Assembly: GCF_024138125.1 (NCBI RefSeq)
Contig: NZ_CP099993.1
Location: 1,736,001 to 1,800,000 of the forward strand
Reading direction: 5' to 3'
Length of the DNA: 64,000 bases
Source: Halorussus salilacus
GTDB lineage: Archaea; Halobacteriota; Halobacteria; Halobacteriales; Haladaptataceae
Positions 41,412 through 49,871 of the stretch are shown one piece after another (position 1 is the stretch's first letter; each line of letters begins with the position of its first letter). Made by a program: the position numbers and the translations under genes. Under the pieces are notes generated by a model. It saw only the letters and a program-made list of their open reading frames with translations. It did no database searches and was not told where the DNA came from.

Positions 41412-42241
41412 CAGACAGCATCGACTTGGACGAGATGGACGTCGAGTCCGAGGAGGTATCGAGCGCGAACAGGGGCGACTGGCTCTGGCGCGGCGAGGGC
41501 GACCCCGACGACGAACCCGACGACGGCTGGTTCGACCGCGGCGGCGACGCCGCCGCGGTCGACCACGATACCGGGACGGGAGACGACGCCGACGCCGACC
41601 TCGACGCCGACCTCGACGCCGAAACCCGAGATAGCGACCCCCTTCCGGGCGTCCCGCGGGAGAACGCAGACCGACCGGTCGGGATTCCAATCGAGAGCGG
41701 CGGGGCTGGCGGCGCGCCAGCCGCCGAGCGCGGGGGCGAGGCCGACCCGGCCGAGTCCGGGCCGGACGCGGAGTCCGGCCCGAACTCAGCCGCGGAGTCC
41801 GGCGTGGACCCCGATTCGGGTCCCGACGCGGCTCCCGGCCGGGAAGGCTCGGCCGCGAGCGGGCCCCACGGCGGCGGCGTCGACGACATGACGATGGCGC
41901 TTTCGTTCGCCGCCGCCCGCCGACTCGACGACCCCCGGTTCGCGGTGGTCGACGCGAGGGCGTGGACCGACTGGATCGGCATCGTCGGCGACGTTCCGGC
42001 CCACCGCATCAACGCCTTTCAGCGCGAGCACGGCATCGACGCCGACTTCTTCAGTGGTGCCGGACAGGGACCGGCCGACCGGCTCGCCGACATCGACGAA
42101 CACTCGATGTTCTACGCCGAGCGGATGGTCCTCGTGGGCGTCGACGGCGAGCAGCCCATCGCCGAGGCGGCCGACTGGGAGTTCGTTCGCGTCGAGGACG
42201 CCGCGGAGAAGGCCGACTGGGAGCTGTCGGACGGAGCGTGA
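41408..42241 (+). CDS. Acidic haloarchaeal protein coupled to the AOR paralogue
   Basis: The 277-residue protein has a long disordered acidic N-terminal half (about residues 1-150, with repeats such as ESGPDAESGPNS). A compact conserved C-terminal domain follows (MTMALSFAAARRLDDPRFAV, GDVPAHRINAFQREHGIDAD and SMFYAERMVLVGVDG). I recognise no function. The ATGA overlap with the AOR gene implies a shared role or partner. A helper for electron transfer or maturation is only a guess. Confidence 0.7.
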   Translation: MTDSIDLDEMDVESEEVSSANRGDWLWRGEGDPDDEPDDGWFDRGGDAAAVDHDTGTGDDADADLDADLDAETRDSDPLPGVPRENADRPVGIPIESGGAGGAPAAERGGEADPAESGPDAESGPNSAAESGVDPDSGPDAAPGREGSAASGPHGGGVDDMTMALSFAAARRLDDPRFAVVDARAWTDWIGIVGDVPAHRINAFQREHGIDADFFSGAGQGPADRLADIDEHSMFYAERMVLVGVDGEQPIAEAADWEFVRVEDAAEKADWELSDGA

Positions 42242-42289
42242 GGGCCATCGTCCCAAACCTTTAGATACGTGTTATCTAATACCATATCC

Positions 42290-42568
42290 ATGGGACTCAA
42301 ATCGGCCCTCGACCAGGCGTGGTACGTGACCCTGCCGGTGCTCGTCTTCCTGGGATGGACCGTCTTGCAGATGTTCGCGGTGTACGACTGGATATCGGTG
42401 TCCGAAGCGTTCTCGGCGGGCGCGAGGGGAACGTTCGTCGGGCCGTCGGTCGCGTCGGGCGTCGCCGGTCTCCTCGTCATGGGGGCCGTCGGGCTCCTGT
42501 TCGTGTTGCTGTACACCGAACTCGGGGAGACGACGCCCGGACCGTCGGCCTGGCCCCCCGAAGAATGA
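42290..42568 (+). CDS. Small two-helix membrane protein
   Basis: The 92-residue protein has membrane helices at about residues 12-32 and 56-78 and a short proline-rich tail. ATG 42290 has a TATA-like CCTTTAGATACG 28 nt upstream. Its stop overlaps the next gene by 4 nt (ATGA). It is a conserved haloarchaeal type of unknown function by appearance; no motif points to a role. Confidence 0.7.
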   Translation: MGLKSALDQAWYVTLPVLVFLGWTVLQMFAVYDWISVSEAFSAGARGTFVGPSVASGVAGLLVMGAVGLLFVLLYTELGETTPGPSAWPPEE

Positions 42569-42708
42569 CGCAGTTCGAGTGCGAGGAATGCGGGCAGTTG
42601 ACCCGGCTCCCGCCGGGGGACCGCCCGTCGGTCAGGATGGCGTGTCCGGTCTGTGGCGAGGAGACGACGTGGTCGCGCGCCTTCGAGGGCGAGGGGGTGT
42701 CGTTTTGA
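42565..42708 (+). CDS. 47-residue zinc-ribbon protein
   Basis: The protein has two zinc knuckles, CEEC at residues 6-9 and CPVC at 27-30, about 18 residues apart: a complete small zinc ribbon. It overlaps both neighbours by 4 nt (ATGA before, TTGA after), the middle of a three-gene coupled set. Its role is unknown; such mini-proteins are common in haloarchaea and often missed. Confidence 0.75.
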   Translation: MTQFECEECGQLTRLPPGDRPSVRMACPVCGEETTWSRAFEGEGVSF

Positions 42709-43058
42709 CCGACGAACTGACGTTCGAGGTCGACGACCGACTCCGGGCGGCCGCCGAGGAGTGGAGCGAGGCCCGCCTCACCGACTTCGAGACCGCGCTG
42801 GAGACCAAGGTCGAACAGGCGCTGCTGGAGATCGAACATCTCGTCTCGGACGCCACCGACGTGTCGTTCGAGGTCGAGGACGCGACCGTCCGCCACCGGC
42901 CGAGCGACGGCCTCGCGGCGTTCCTCGCCGACCAGTCGGCGGCGACCGGCCTCGACGAGAGCGAGATACTGAAGCTCCACGTCGGCCTGTTCGCGCGGGT
43001 GTTCCTGGAGGACGACGCGAAGCGCCCGCCGAACGCGCCGCCGACCGACGACGGCTGA
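42705..43058 (+). CDS. Helical haloarchaeal protein of unknown function
   Basis: The 117-residue protein is acidic and mostly helical (AAEEWSEARLTDFETALETK, KVEQALLEIEHLVSDATDVS), with no membrane segment. TTG at 42705 is taken as start because it overlaps the previous stop as TTGA and no ATG or GTG is nearby; earlier in-frame ATG codons lie inside the zinc-ribbon gene. It completes the coupled trio with the membrane and zinc-ribbon proteins. Function unknown. Confidence 0.65.
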   Translation: MTDELTFEVDDRLRAAAEEWSEARLTDFETALETKVEQALLEIEHLVSDATDVSFEVEDATVRHRPSDGLAAFLADQSAATGLDESEILKLHVGLFARVFLEDDAKRPPNAPPTDDG

Positions 43059-43061
43059 CCG

Positions 43062-44291
43062 TCACAGCAACGGGAACGCCCGCCCCTTCCGTGGCGGGAC
43101 GTAGAAGTTCGCGCGCGACTGCACCGTGATGAACTCGAGCAGTCCGTTGTTCTTCCGGTCGGTGACCTGCGAGTTCTCGTCGCGGAGATACCAGCCGTTC
43201 ATCGCCCGCCGAGTCCGCCGGAAGTCGGCGATGTCGCGCTGTAGCGACAGGAAGTGGACGCCAGCCTGCCCGCCGTCGACCGTGTTGAAGTCCCGCCGCA
43301 GCACCAGCGGTTCGCCGTCCTTCCGGGCGCGGGCGACCTTCTCGTGGTGGCCGACCACGCCGTGTTCCTGGGCGTGTTCGCGGGCCGCGTCGGCGAACGG
43401 CACGTCGGTCCCGAACGACTCGACGTCTTCGGGGGTCACGTCGGGCGAGAACATGTGGGTGACCCTGTCGGCGGCGTCGAAGTCGGTCCACCACCGGTCG
43501 AGGTCCTCGGTCAGGTGGCTCAGGTGCATGGTGGTCCCCCCGTCGAAGGTGCCCCCGTCGATTCGCACGCGCTGTTCGCTGGCCTGTGTCCGCTTCCTGC
43601 CGGAGAAGAAGCCGGTGAACATCGGGTCGTCGGCCGAGAGCGCGTCGGCGGGGACTCCCTCCACGTCGGCGTGTTCCCGGGGGAGGCCCGCACCCATGAA
43701 CCCGGTCCGGCGTCCCGCGACGGAGAACACCGCCCCGAGGCGGTGTTCGACCGACGCGTCGCCGAGTCGCTCGCTCGACCCGAACATCGCGTTCTCGACC
43801 CTCGTGAGGTTCGAGGCGGTGTCGCTCGACAGGACGAGCGCCGCGTCGTAGGACTGGAGGTCGGGGTCGTCGGTCCGCGAGAGGACGGTCGGGCGCTCTA
43901 TCGGCGACTTCTCGATGGCGTCGATGCGCTCGAAGTAGTCGGTCCCCCACGCCAGCGCGTGAAAGAGGCCGTCGGGTGCCCACTCGAAGGCGGCTTCGAG
44001 CGTGCGCATGGCGCGCTCGACCGTGCGCGCGGCGTCGTTCGACGGCTCGGCGTCGAGCGACAGCAGGAGCACCCGCCGATACTGCGGTTGGATGTCGTTC
44101 CCGTCGCCGTCGGTTCTGAGCGCGTCGGTCTGGCCGAACTGCGTCTCCGGTAGCGAGTCGGCGTGCGGGTTGGCCGCCAGACCCCGAACGCCCTCCCCGG
44201 CCGACGGGTCGAGGAGGCGACTGCAGCCCGCGAGTCCGACCGTCCCGGACAGCACCGCCAGCCGTTCGAGCACCGCCCGCCGGGTGGTCAT
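43062..44291 (-). CDS. Tat lipoprotein of the Dyp-peroxidase-like type
   Basis: The 409-residue protein begins with a Tat signal and lipobox (TTRRAVLERLAVLSGTVGLA then GCS), so it is exported folded and lipid-anchored. The middle and end (HMFSPDVTPEDVESFGTDVP, LRRDFNTVDGGQAGVHFLSL, RDIADFRRTRRAMNGWYL) resemble Dyp-type peroxidases. A His-based heme site is not certain from sequence. It would face the medium and could handle peroxide or iron. It is monocistronic, divergent from a small membrane-protein cluster. Confidence 0.75.
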   Translation of the reverse strand: MTTRRAVLERLAVLSGTVGLAGCSRLLDPSAGEGVRGLAANPHADSLPETQFGQTDALRTDGDGNDIQPQYRRVLLLSLDAEPSNDAARTVERAMRTLEAAFEWAPDGLFHALAWGTDYFERIDAIEKSPIERPTVLSRTDDPDLQSYDAALVLSSDTASNLTRVENAMFGSSERLGDASVEHRLGAVFSVAGRRTGFMGAGLPREHADVEGVPADALSADDPMFTGFFSGRKRTQASEQRVRIDGGTFDGGTTMHLSHLTEDLDRWWTDFDAADRVTHMFSPDVTPEDVESFGTDVPFADAAREHAQEHGVVGHHEKVARARKDGEPLVLRRDFNTVDGGQAGVHFLSLQRDIADFRRTRRAMNGWYLRDENSQVTDRKNNGLLEFITVQSRANFYVPPRKGRAFPLL

Positions 44292-44434
44292 GGCTACGCA
44301 CTAACGCACCGACGACCAAAAACACATCCCCCGTCGTTCGGGCCGTCGGCGGCGAACTATCCCGATTCAGATAGTTCCCGCGTCGGGGATAGCGGGGAGA
44401 GGTTTCTTGATGATTGGCGTGCAAACGGTGTGCA

Positions 44435-44608
44435 ATGGCGCTCGGCGGGATTCCACCGGTCGCGCACGCGGGACCGAACCTGCCGCTACCCACGGCGCTC
44501 GCCGTCCCGATACTCGCGGTGGGACTGGTGGTGGTCCTCGCGGTGGCGTACGACGCCTACCGGGTGTACGGCGAGCGCACGACGGAGTCCGACACCGACC
44601 ATGTCTGA
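44435..44608 (+). CDS. Small single-helix membrane protein (first of three)
   Basis: The 57-residue protein has one membrane helix (about residues 20-42) and a polar tail (YRVYGERTTESDTDHV). Its last eight bases overlap the start of the next gene (44601-44608). It is unannotated-looking but shares the compact overlapping organisation with its neighbours. Confidence 0.65.
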   Translation: MALGGIPPVAHAGPNLPLPTALAVPILAVGLVVVLAVAYDAYRVYGERTTESDTDHV

Positions 44609-44861
44609 ACGAACCATCGCGACGGCACCGACGCTGCTCGGGTATCTCCGGAGGGCCGTCTACGCCCTCGCCTCGCTGCTCGCGCTCGCCCTGCTGGTCG
44701 TTGGGACCATCGCGGTCATCGCCGAACTCAAGGGGACCTGGCACTGGTCCATCCACCTCGAATCCACCATCAGTTACGTCGGCGTGTTCGTCGGCTGGCT
44801 CCTGGTGGTGCTGGTCCCGCTGACGGGCGCGCTCTTCGCGGGGAGGGTCCTGTATGAGTAG
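44601..44861 (+). CDS. Small two-helix membrane protein (second of three)
   Basis: The 86-residue protein has helices at about residues 18-42 and 57-82. A linker between them reads LKGTWHWSIHLEST and is rich in Trp and His. It overlaps both neighbours by 8 nt. The third gene encodes a similar protein, so the two may form a heteromer. Function unknown. Confidence 0.7.
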   Translation: MSERTIATAPTLLGYLRRAVYALASLLALALLVVGTIAVIAELKGTWHWSIHLESTISYVGVFVGWLLVVLVPLTGALFAGRVLYE

Positions 44862-45093
44862 GCGGGCCCGCGTGCTCTCGTTGCTCGGGGTCGTCCCGCT
44901 CGTCGGCCTCCTCGCGCTCGTCGTCGGCGTGGGAACCGTCGCCCTCTACGCCGAATCGCGGAAGAACTGGACGGCGTACTTCCTGATGGAGCGGGCCATG
45001 GTCGTGGGTGCCGAGGTCGTCGTCCCGCTCGTCGCGGTCGCGCTCGTGGGTTCGCTCGTCCTCGTGTTCGTCGCACCCCGGTTCGACCGGTGA
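44854..45093 (+). CDS. Small two-helix membrane protein (third of three)
   Basis: The 79-residue protein has the same layout as the previous gene: a helix at about 8-30, a linker with a charged and aromatic segment (SRKNWTAYFLMERAMV), and a helix at about 51-73. It overlaps the second gene by 8 nt. A hairpin at 45118-45144 follows 25 bp after the stop. Confidence 0.7.
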   Translation: MSRRARVLSLLGVVPLVGLLALVVGVGTVALYAESRKNWTAYFLMERAMVVGAEVVVPLVAVALVGSLVLVFVAPRFDR

Positions 45094-45117
45094 GCGACGC
45101 CTCGGGCGGAGCGAGTC

Positions 45118-45144
45118 GGCAGGACGCCCGGCGGGCGTCCTGCC
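45118..45144 (+). terminator. Hairpin after the small membrane-protein cluster
   Basis: 12-nt exact arms (45118-45129, 45133-45144) with a GGC loop; placed 25 bp after the stop codon. Terminator role inferred from place. Confidence 0.45.
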
Positions 45145-45187
45145 ACCGAAGCTTTATCACATCGGTCTCCGTACTCGATGTTAGCTC

Positions 45188-45325
45188 ATGTCACACCAAG
45201 ACAGCGGCTGGCGACCGAAAGGCGTCGAGACCTACGACGGGTTCGACGTGTACGACCACGGGGTCTGGCCGAACGAACTCAACAAGGGCGAGGTAGACGG
45301 CGAGCTGACACTCCGCAAGGAGTGA
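45188..45325 (+). CDS. 45-residue conserved-looking small protein
   Basis: The ATG-to-TGA frame encodes MSHQDSGWRPKGVETYDGFD and ends in DGELTLRKE. It is soluble, acidic and rich in Tyr, Trp and Gly. A TATA box (GCTTTATCAC, 45151-45160) lies about 32 nt upstream. A hairpin and pyrimidine-rich repeats follow the stop. No function is recognised. Confidence 0.65.
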   Translation: MSHQDSGWRPKGVETYDGFDVYDHGVWPNELNKGEVDGELTLRKE

Positions 45326-45334
45326 CGGTGCCGT

Positions 45335-45427
45335 CGCGTCCCGAGCGACGCGCCGCGTCGCTCGGGACGCGCGATAGCGGTTCTTCTCGGCGATAGCGGT
45401 TCTTCTCGCCGATAGCCGTTCTCCCTG
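45335..45427. repeat. 37-bp hairpin followed by a 19-bp tandem repeat
   Basis: The hairpin has 18-nt exact arms (45335-45352, 45354-45371) with a one-base loop. Three copies of GCGATAGCGGTTCTTCTCG follow (45371-45389, 45390-45408, and a divergent one at 45409-45427). It lies between convergent genes; the TTCTTCTC tracts could add to termination of plus-strand transcripts. Confidence 0.7.
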
Positions 45428-45470
45428 CAACTGGGCGCTCGCCCGCGAGAGCGCGGCGTGGGCGATTCGG

Positions 45471-46103
45471 TCACCCCGGGACCATCTGTGCGACCAGTTC
45501 GTCCTCGAAGGTGACGAGTCCCCCGAACGCGAGGCTGGCCGCGAGGAACAGCCCCGGGTCGGCCTTCTCGCGCACGTCGTCGACGAACGCGTCGGCCCAC
45601 TCCAGCAGGTGCTCGTCGAGGAACACCCGCTCGAAGCCGAACGCCTCCTCCTCGCCGCGTCGCTGTCGGTCGACGAGGTGTCGCAGGAACGCGAGTTCCA
45701 CCGCGACGAAGTCGGCCTCCTCGGGGTACTCCTCCGGGGGCTCCCAGCCGACCGCGGCGTAGCTCTCCTCGACGGCCACCAGTCCGTCGCCGATGAAGTC
45801 GGTGTCCTCGCGGTAGTACGTCTCGTGGGGGAGCACCGGGGGTCGCGGGCCGACGAACAGCCGGGTGTACTCGCGTTCGAGTTCGTCGCGGACGTCGGCC
45901 ACGTCCTCGCCCCGGTTGCGCTCGATCCACGACTCCAGCATCGCGAACCCCTCGTCCATCTCGGGGGTCACCGACTCCTCCGGGAGTTCGACCTCCCCCT
46001 CGATCAGGTCGGCGACGAACGCCTCGGTGGGCGCGTCCCAGAACGCTTCGATGAGGAAGTCGATCAGTTCGAGCCGTGCCGTGTAGATTGCTTCGTCGTT
46101 CAT
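45471..46103 (-). CDS. TorD/DmsD-type molybdo-enzyme chaperone
   Basis: The 210-residue all-helical protein has the family's central motif as EYTRLFVGPRPPVLPHETYY (about residues 75-95), and the helix AFLRHLVDRQRRGEEEAFG is typical of the group. Such chaperones bind the Tat signal and guard cofactor loading of molybdopterin enzymes. Its natural client is the divergently encoded Tat-exported formate dehydrogenase. It overlaps the polyferredoxin gene by 4 nt. Confidence 0.88.
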   Translation of the reverse strand: MNDEAIYTARLELIDFLIEAFWDAPTEAFVADLIEGEVELPEESVTPEMDEGFAMLESWIERNRGEDVADVRDELEREYTRLFVGPRPPVLPHETYYREDTDFIGDGLVAVEESYAAVGWEPPEEYPEEADFVAVELAFLRHLVDRQRRGEEEAFGFERVFLDEHLLEWADAFVDDVREKADPGLFLAASLAFGGLVTFEDELVAQMVPG

Positions 46104-48226
46104 CGTGCCCGCCCTCCTTCGAACAGCAGTGCCGTGCGACAGTCGCCGCAGTACTCGAAGATGCTGTGGTCCGAGGCCGGTGCGATTCCCTCCACGAGGT
46201 CGCCGACCTCCGCCTCGATCTTGGTCGCGGTCCCGGCGCTCGCGAACGGCTTGCCACAGCGGACGCATTCGAGCATCTCGCCGTCGTGGACGCGCGACCA
46301 CGCCGGGTCCTCGCCCGCCCGGTTCTCGGGGAGCAACGAGAGGTCGAGGCCGTCGCGCATCGTTATCGCGGTCTCGGGACACCCCTCCTCGCAGAGGCCG
46401 CAGTTGACACAGCGCTCGTGGTTGAATTCGAGGTCTGCGTCGTCGGTCCGCCGGATGGCGTCGGTCGGACACAGCGTCGAACAGGTCGGCGTGAGGTTGC
46501 AGGCGTCTGCGACCTCCATCCTGCCGAAGTCCTTCAGGCCGCGGACGACCTCCCGCTCGGGGTCGACGTGGTCGAGGATGCGACGGACGCTTTCGAGCGT
46601 CCAGTCGTGACTGTTGAACGCCCGAGCGTCGTCGTCGCGAGCGCCGCCCTCGGCCTCGTACCCGTCGCTCGGGACCGGCGACTCCGCGACGGTCTCGACC
46701 GCGAACCGGGAGAGGTCCTCGACGAACGCGCCGGGGTCGTCGGCCTCGGGGGCGAAGAAGCCGACGCGCTCGCCCAGCCCAAGGTCCCGCGTCGCCCTGC
46801 CGAGTCGGTCGACGAGTTCGGCCTTCGGCTCGGGCCCCGAGTGGACGCAGTCGCCGCCACAGCCGACGATGGCGACCCCGTCGGCACCGGCGGCGAGCGC
46901 GTGCATTACGTGGGCCTCGCCGACCGTGTCGGTGCAGTTCACGCCGACCGGGAGTATCGGGGGGTACGCCAGTTCCTCCTCGCGCGCGCGTCGCCCGTAC
47001 GCGCGGAGTCGTTCGCGGGCGCGCTCCGAGCAGACGAACGCGACGATCTCGGTGTCGAGCGCGGTGTCCGACCGCCACGGGAGCCATCCGCCGTCGTCGT
47101 CTTCGGCGGTCAGAAGCGCCTCGACCTCCCGGGCTATCCGCTCGTTCGACGGTTCGCGCAGCTTCGTCGCGCCGGTCGGACACGCGCTCGTGCACGCACC
47201 GCAGTTCTGACACGAGACCGGGTCGAACGAGACCTCGTCGACGGCCGGGCGGTCGACGGCTCCGTGGGGGCAGGCGTCGACGCAGGCGGTACAGCCCTGC
47301 TGGCTCGACGCTCCGGCGGCACACACCTCCATCTCGAGGTCGAGGAAGTCGGGCTTCTCGATGCCGCCGAGGTTCGACACCACCGCCGAGACGGTGGCGG
47401 CGTCGACCGGGCCCGTGTAGAACCCCAGCTGGCCGCCGCGGGCGGGCGCGGTTCCGTCGGGGTGGACTACCTGGTCGAACTCGAGGGCCCTCGTGACGCC
47501 GTCGAGGTCGATGGCGTCTGTCGGGCAGACCTCGACCCACTCGCCGTCGGGCGCGTCGGGGTCGATATCGACGGGCTCGGCCGTCACCATCCCCTCGGGC
47601 CCCTCGGCGACGCAGTCCATGCAGGAGATGCACTCGTCGGTGACGCGGGCCTCGACGGTCACCTCGAACTCGCCGTACTCGCCCGACACGTCCACGACGC
47701 GGCCGCGTTCGACGGTCACGTCGCCGAGGTCCTCCGCGCCCTCGAAGTCCCGGCCGTCGGCCAGCAGCGTCACGTCGGCCGACTCGGCGAGCGAGCTCGC
47801 GACCGCCGGGTCGCCGACGACCGCGACGGTCTCGCCCGCCTCGCGCGAGACGGTTCGGGAGACCGCCTCCTCCCGGCGACCGGCCGCCGTCGCGTTTATC
47901 ATTCGCGCGGTCTTCTCGGTCGCGGCGTCGGCGTCGTGGACCCACGCGCACTCCTCGCGGTGGTTGACGAACTCCGCGGCCTCCGGGTGGAGACCCGTCT
48001 CCCCGACGAAGTCCCGAATCCGGTCGCGACACGACCTGTCGGGCGCGGTGACTATCAGCTCGTCGAGTTCGTACTCGTCGACCACCGCCGACATCGCGTC
48101 GAGGCCGTCCTGACAGAGCAGTTCCGAACTCGCCACCACGTCGACGTCGCGGACGCCGTCTCTGACGCCGTCGAGGTCCACCTCACACGACCCGCCACAG
48201 GAGCAGACGAAGGCACCGACGTTCAT
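46100..48226 (-). CDS. HdrA/MvhD-like polyferredoxin
   Basis: The 708-residue cytoplasmic protein starts with an HdrA-like VCSCGGSCEVDL. A Rossmann-like stretch (ETVAVVGDPAVASSLAES) follows, then ferredoxin modules with CISCMDC, CTACVDACP and CQNCGACTSACP. An MvhD-type domain (about residues 390-500, VAFVCSERARERLRAYGRRA and GADGVAIVGCGGDCVHSG) comes next, then a further ferredoxin pair (CNLTPTCSTLCP, CVNCGLCEEGCP) and a C-terminal four-cysteine zinc-like end. The FAD-binding GxGxxG of true HdrA is not seen. It likely links formate oxidation to cytoplasmic ferredoxin or heterodisulfide-like acceptors. It is coupled to the chaperone gene. Confidence 0.8.
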   Translation of the reverse strand: MNVGAFVCSCGGSCEVDLDGVRDGVRDVDVVASSELLCQDGLDAMSAVVDEYELDELIVTAPDRSCRDRIRDFVGETGLHPEAAEFVNHREECAWVHDADAATEKTARMINATAAGRREEAVSRTVSREAGETVAVVGDPAVASSLAESADVTLLADGRDFEGAEDLGDVTVERGRVVDVSGEYGEFEVTVEARVTDECISCMDCVAEGPEGMVTAEPVDIDPDAPDGEWVEVCPTDAIDLDGVTRALEFDQVVHPDGTAPARGGQLGFYTGPVDAATVSAVVSNLGGIEKPDFLDLEMEVCAAGASSQQGCTACVDACPHGAVDRPAVDEVSFDPVSCQNCGACTSACPTGATKLREPSNERIAREVEALLTAEDDDGGWLPWRSDTALDTEIVAFVCSERARERLRAYGRRAREEELAYPPILPVGVNCTDTVGEAHVMHALAAGADGVAIVGCGGDCVHSGPEPKAELVDRLGRATRDLGLGERVGFFAPEADDPGAFVEDLSRFAVETVAESPVPSDGYEAEGGARDDDARAFNSHDWTLESVRRILDHVDPEREVVRGLKDFGRMEVADACNLTPTCSTLCPTDAIRRTDDADLEFNHERCVNCGLCEEGCPETAITMRDGLDLSLLPENRAGEDPAWSRVHDGEMLECVRCGKPFASAGTATKIEAEVGDLVEGIAPASDHSIFEYCGDCRTALLFEGGRAR

Positions 48227-48345
48227 CGGTCGTGCTTGGTGTTATCACCCCTAAAACGTTTGCCCCGATTCGAGGCCCGGGCGACCCCTTCGGCGGGTCA
48301 CCGAGGCCCCTCCGGTCGGCGCACCCCTCCGGTGGGTCGCGTCGG

Positions 48346-49035
48346 CTACGTGTCCACCGGGGTGGCTCGCGCGGCCGTGGTCTTGAACGCCGCGATGAGT
48401 TCGCGGCCCTCCTCGATGTCGAGTCGGTCGACGCTTTCGGTCGTCACGACCGCCCGAATCGTCACGCCGTCTGCGACCTCGACGGTCACGGTGGCTATCG
48501 TGTCGTCGACCGCGAGGTCGCTGACGACACCCGGAATCCGGTTCCGGAGGCTGGTGTGGTCGGCCCACGGTGACCGCGGGCTCATCAGCACGACGGCGTC
48601 GGCTCGGACGGCGATTTCGACCTCCTCGGCGGTCGTGGAGAGGCGGGCCGACACGTCCCCGGCGGCCGTCCGAACGGTCGCCAGTTGGCCGTCCCGGTCG
48701 GTGACGGTCCCGGAGATGACCGACTCGGGGACCGTCGTCACGCCCGAGAGTTCGATCCGCAATCGCTCGAAGCGCTGGATGAGGTCGCGGGCGTCGTCGG
48801 TCAGTTGCGTCCCGCCCCCGTCCTTGCCGCCTCGGACGCGCCTCGTCAGCGGGCCGACGGCCGCTTCGAGTTCGACCACGCGTCGCTGCAGATGCGGATA
48901 CGAGCGGCCGAGTTCGTTCGCGGCTCCGTACATCGAGCCGTGCTCGTCGATACCGCGCAGCATCTCGACGTCGCGGCTGGTGACGGTCGTCTCACCGATG
49001 GCGAGGCGGGGTTCGAAGTCTTTCGTGAGGGTCAT
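48346..49035 (-). CDS. ModE-like HTH-TOBE regulator (tungstate/molybdate responsive)
   Basis: The 229-residue protein has an N-terminal ModE-type winged helix (about residues 18-85, GIDEHGSMYGAANELGRSYP, LQRRVVELEAAVGPLTRRV). Two TOBE-like domains follow (SGTVTDRDGQLATVRTAAGD and IATVTVEVADGVTIRAVVTT) that bind oxyanions. It sits 71 bp downstream of tupC and most likely controls the transporter and the formate dehydrogenase genes by metal supply. Confidence 0.85.
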   Translation of the reverse strand: MTLTKDFEPRLAIGETTVTSRDVEMLRGIDEHGSMYGAANELGRSYPHLQRRVVELEAAVGPLTRRVRGGKDGGGTQLTDDARDLIQRFERLRIELSGVTTVPESVISGTVTDRDGQLATVRTAAGDVSARLSTTAEEVEIAVRADAVVLMSPRSPWADHTSLRNRIPGVVSDLAVDDTIATVTVEVADGVTIRAVVTTESVDRLDIEEGRELIAAFKTTAARATPVDT

Positions 49036-49106
49036 CGATGGTCTGAGTGGGTCGAGTGATTCGAGTGGGTCGAGCGGTTCGAGGTGGTCGGACGGTACGT
49101 CCTCGG

Positions 49107-49871
49107 TCAGTACACTAACTCCCCGGAGATAAACGTTCGAGTTCGTTCGTCCGACGGGTCCTCGAAGACGACCTCCGCCGGGCCGACCTCCGTGATGCCC
49201 TCGTCGAGCAACACCGCGACGCGGTCGGCGACGCGCTCGGCCTGATGCATGTCGTGGGTCGCGACGACCACGCCGATTCCCCGGTTCCGGGCCTCCTCGA
49301 TGGCCTCCTCGATGACCGCGGTGTTCCGCGGGTCGAGGTCCGACGTGGGCTCGTCGAGTAGCAGGACGTCCGGGTCGTAGGCGACCGCGCGCGCGAACGA
49401 GACTCGCTGGGCTTCGCCCCCCGACAGCGAGTCGGCGTGCTGGTCCGCCTTGTCGGTCAACCCCACGATGTCGAGGGACTCGCGGACGGCGTCGGCGGTG
49501 CCGTTCGACCGACCGAGCGACCGGAGTCGGCTCCGGACCCGGTCGGACCACGACCGCCGGACCCGCAGCCCGTATTCGACGTTCCGGGCGACCGAGCCGT
49601 CGAAGAGGCTCGCCTCCTGAAAGACCATCCCCACGCGTCGCCGCAGCGAGAGGCGGTCGGCTCCGTCGACGGCCCAAGCGTCGGTGCCGTCGAGCGCGAC
49701 GGTCCCCTCGTCGGGTTCGAGCGAGAGCGCGAGGATGCCCAAGAGCGTCGATTTCCCGACGCCCGACGGGCCGATGACCGCGACGACCTCGCCAGCGTCG
49801 ACTTCGATGGACAGGTCGCGGAACACCGGCTCGGTTCCGTAGGACTGTGAGACGCCGGTCGCTCGGAGCAT
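49107..49871 (-). CDS. tupC: Tungstate/molybdate ABC transporter, ATP-binding subunit
   Basis: The 254-residue ATPase has Walker A GPSGVGKSTLLG (about residues 34-45), the signature LSGGEAQRVSFARA, Walker B VLLLDEPTSDLD and the switch His in VVVATHDMHQAE. It powers tungstate uptake with the neighbouring permease and binding protein. Its ATG overlaps the tupB stop by one base. Specificity for tungstate is taken from the binding protein and operon layout. Confidence 0.9.
   Translation of the reverse strand: MLRATGVSQSYGTEPVFRDLSIEVDAGEVVAVIGPSGVGKSTLLGILALSLEPDEGTVALDGTDAWAVDGADRLSLRRRVGMVFQEASLFDGSVARNVEYGLRVRRSWSDRVRSRLRSLGRSNGTADAVRESLDIVGLTDKADQHADSLSGGEAQRVSFARAVAYDPDVLLLDEPTSDLDPRNTAVIEEAIEEARNRGIGVVVATHDMHQAERVADRVAVLLDEGITEVGPAEVVFEDPSDERTRTFISGELVY

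Noticed and set aside
46076-49132. A 1018-codon open frame on the plus strand
   Set aside because: It runs antisense to the TorD, polyferredoxin and TOBE-regulator genes, has no recognisable domain, and reflects the high GC and codon bias of the real genes.
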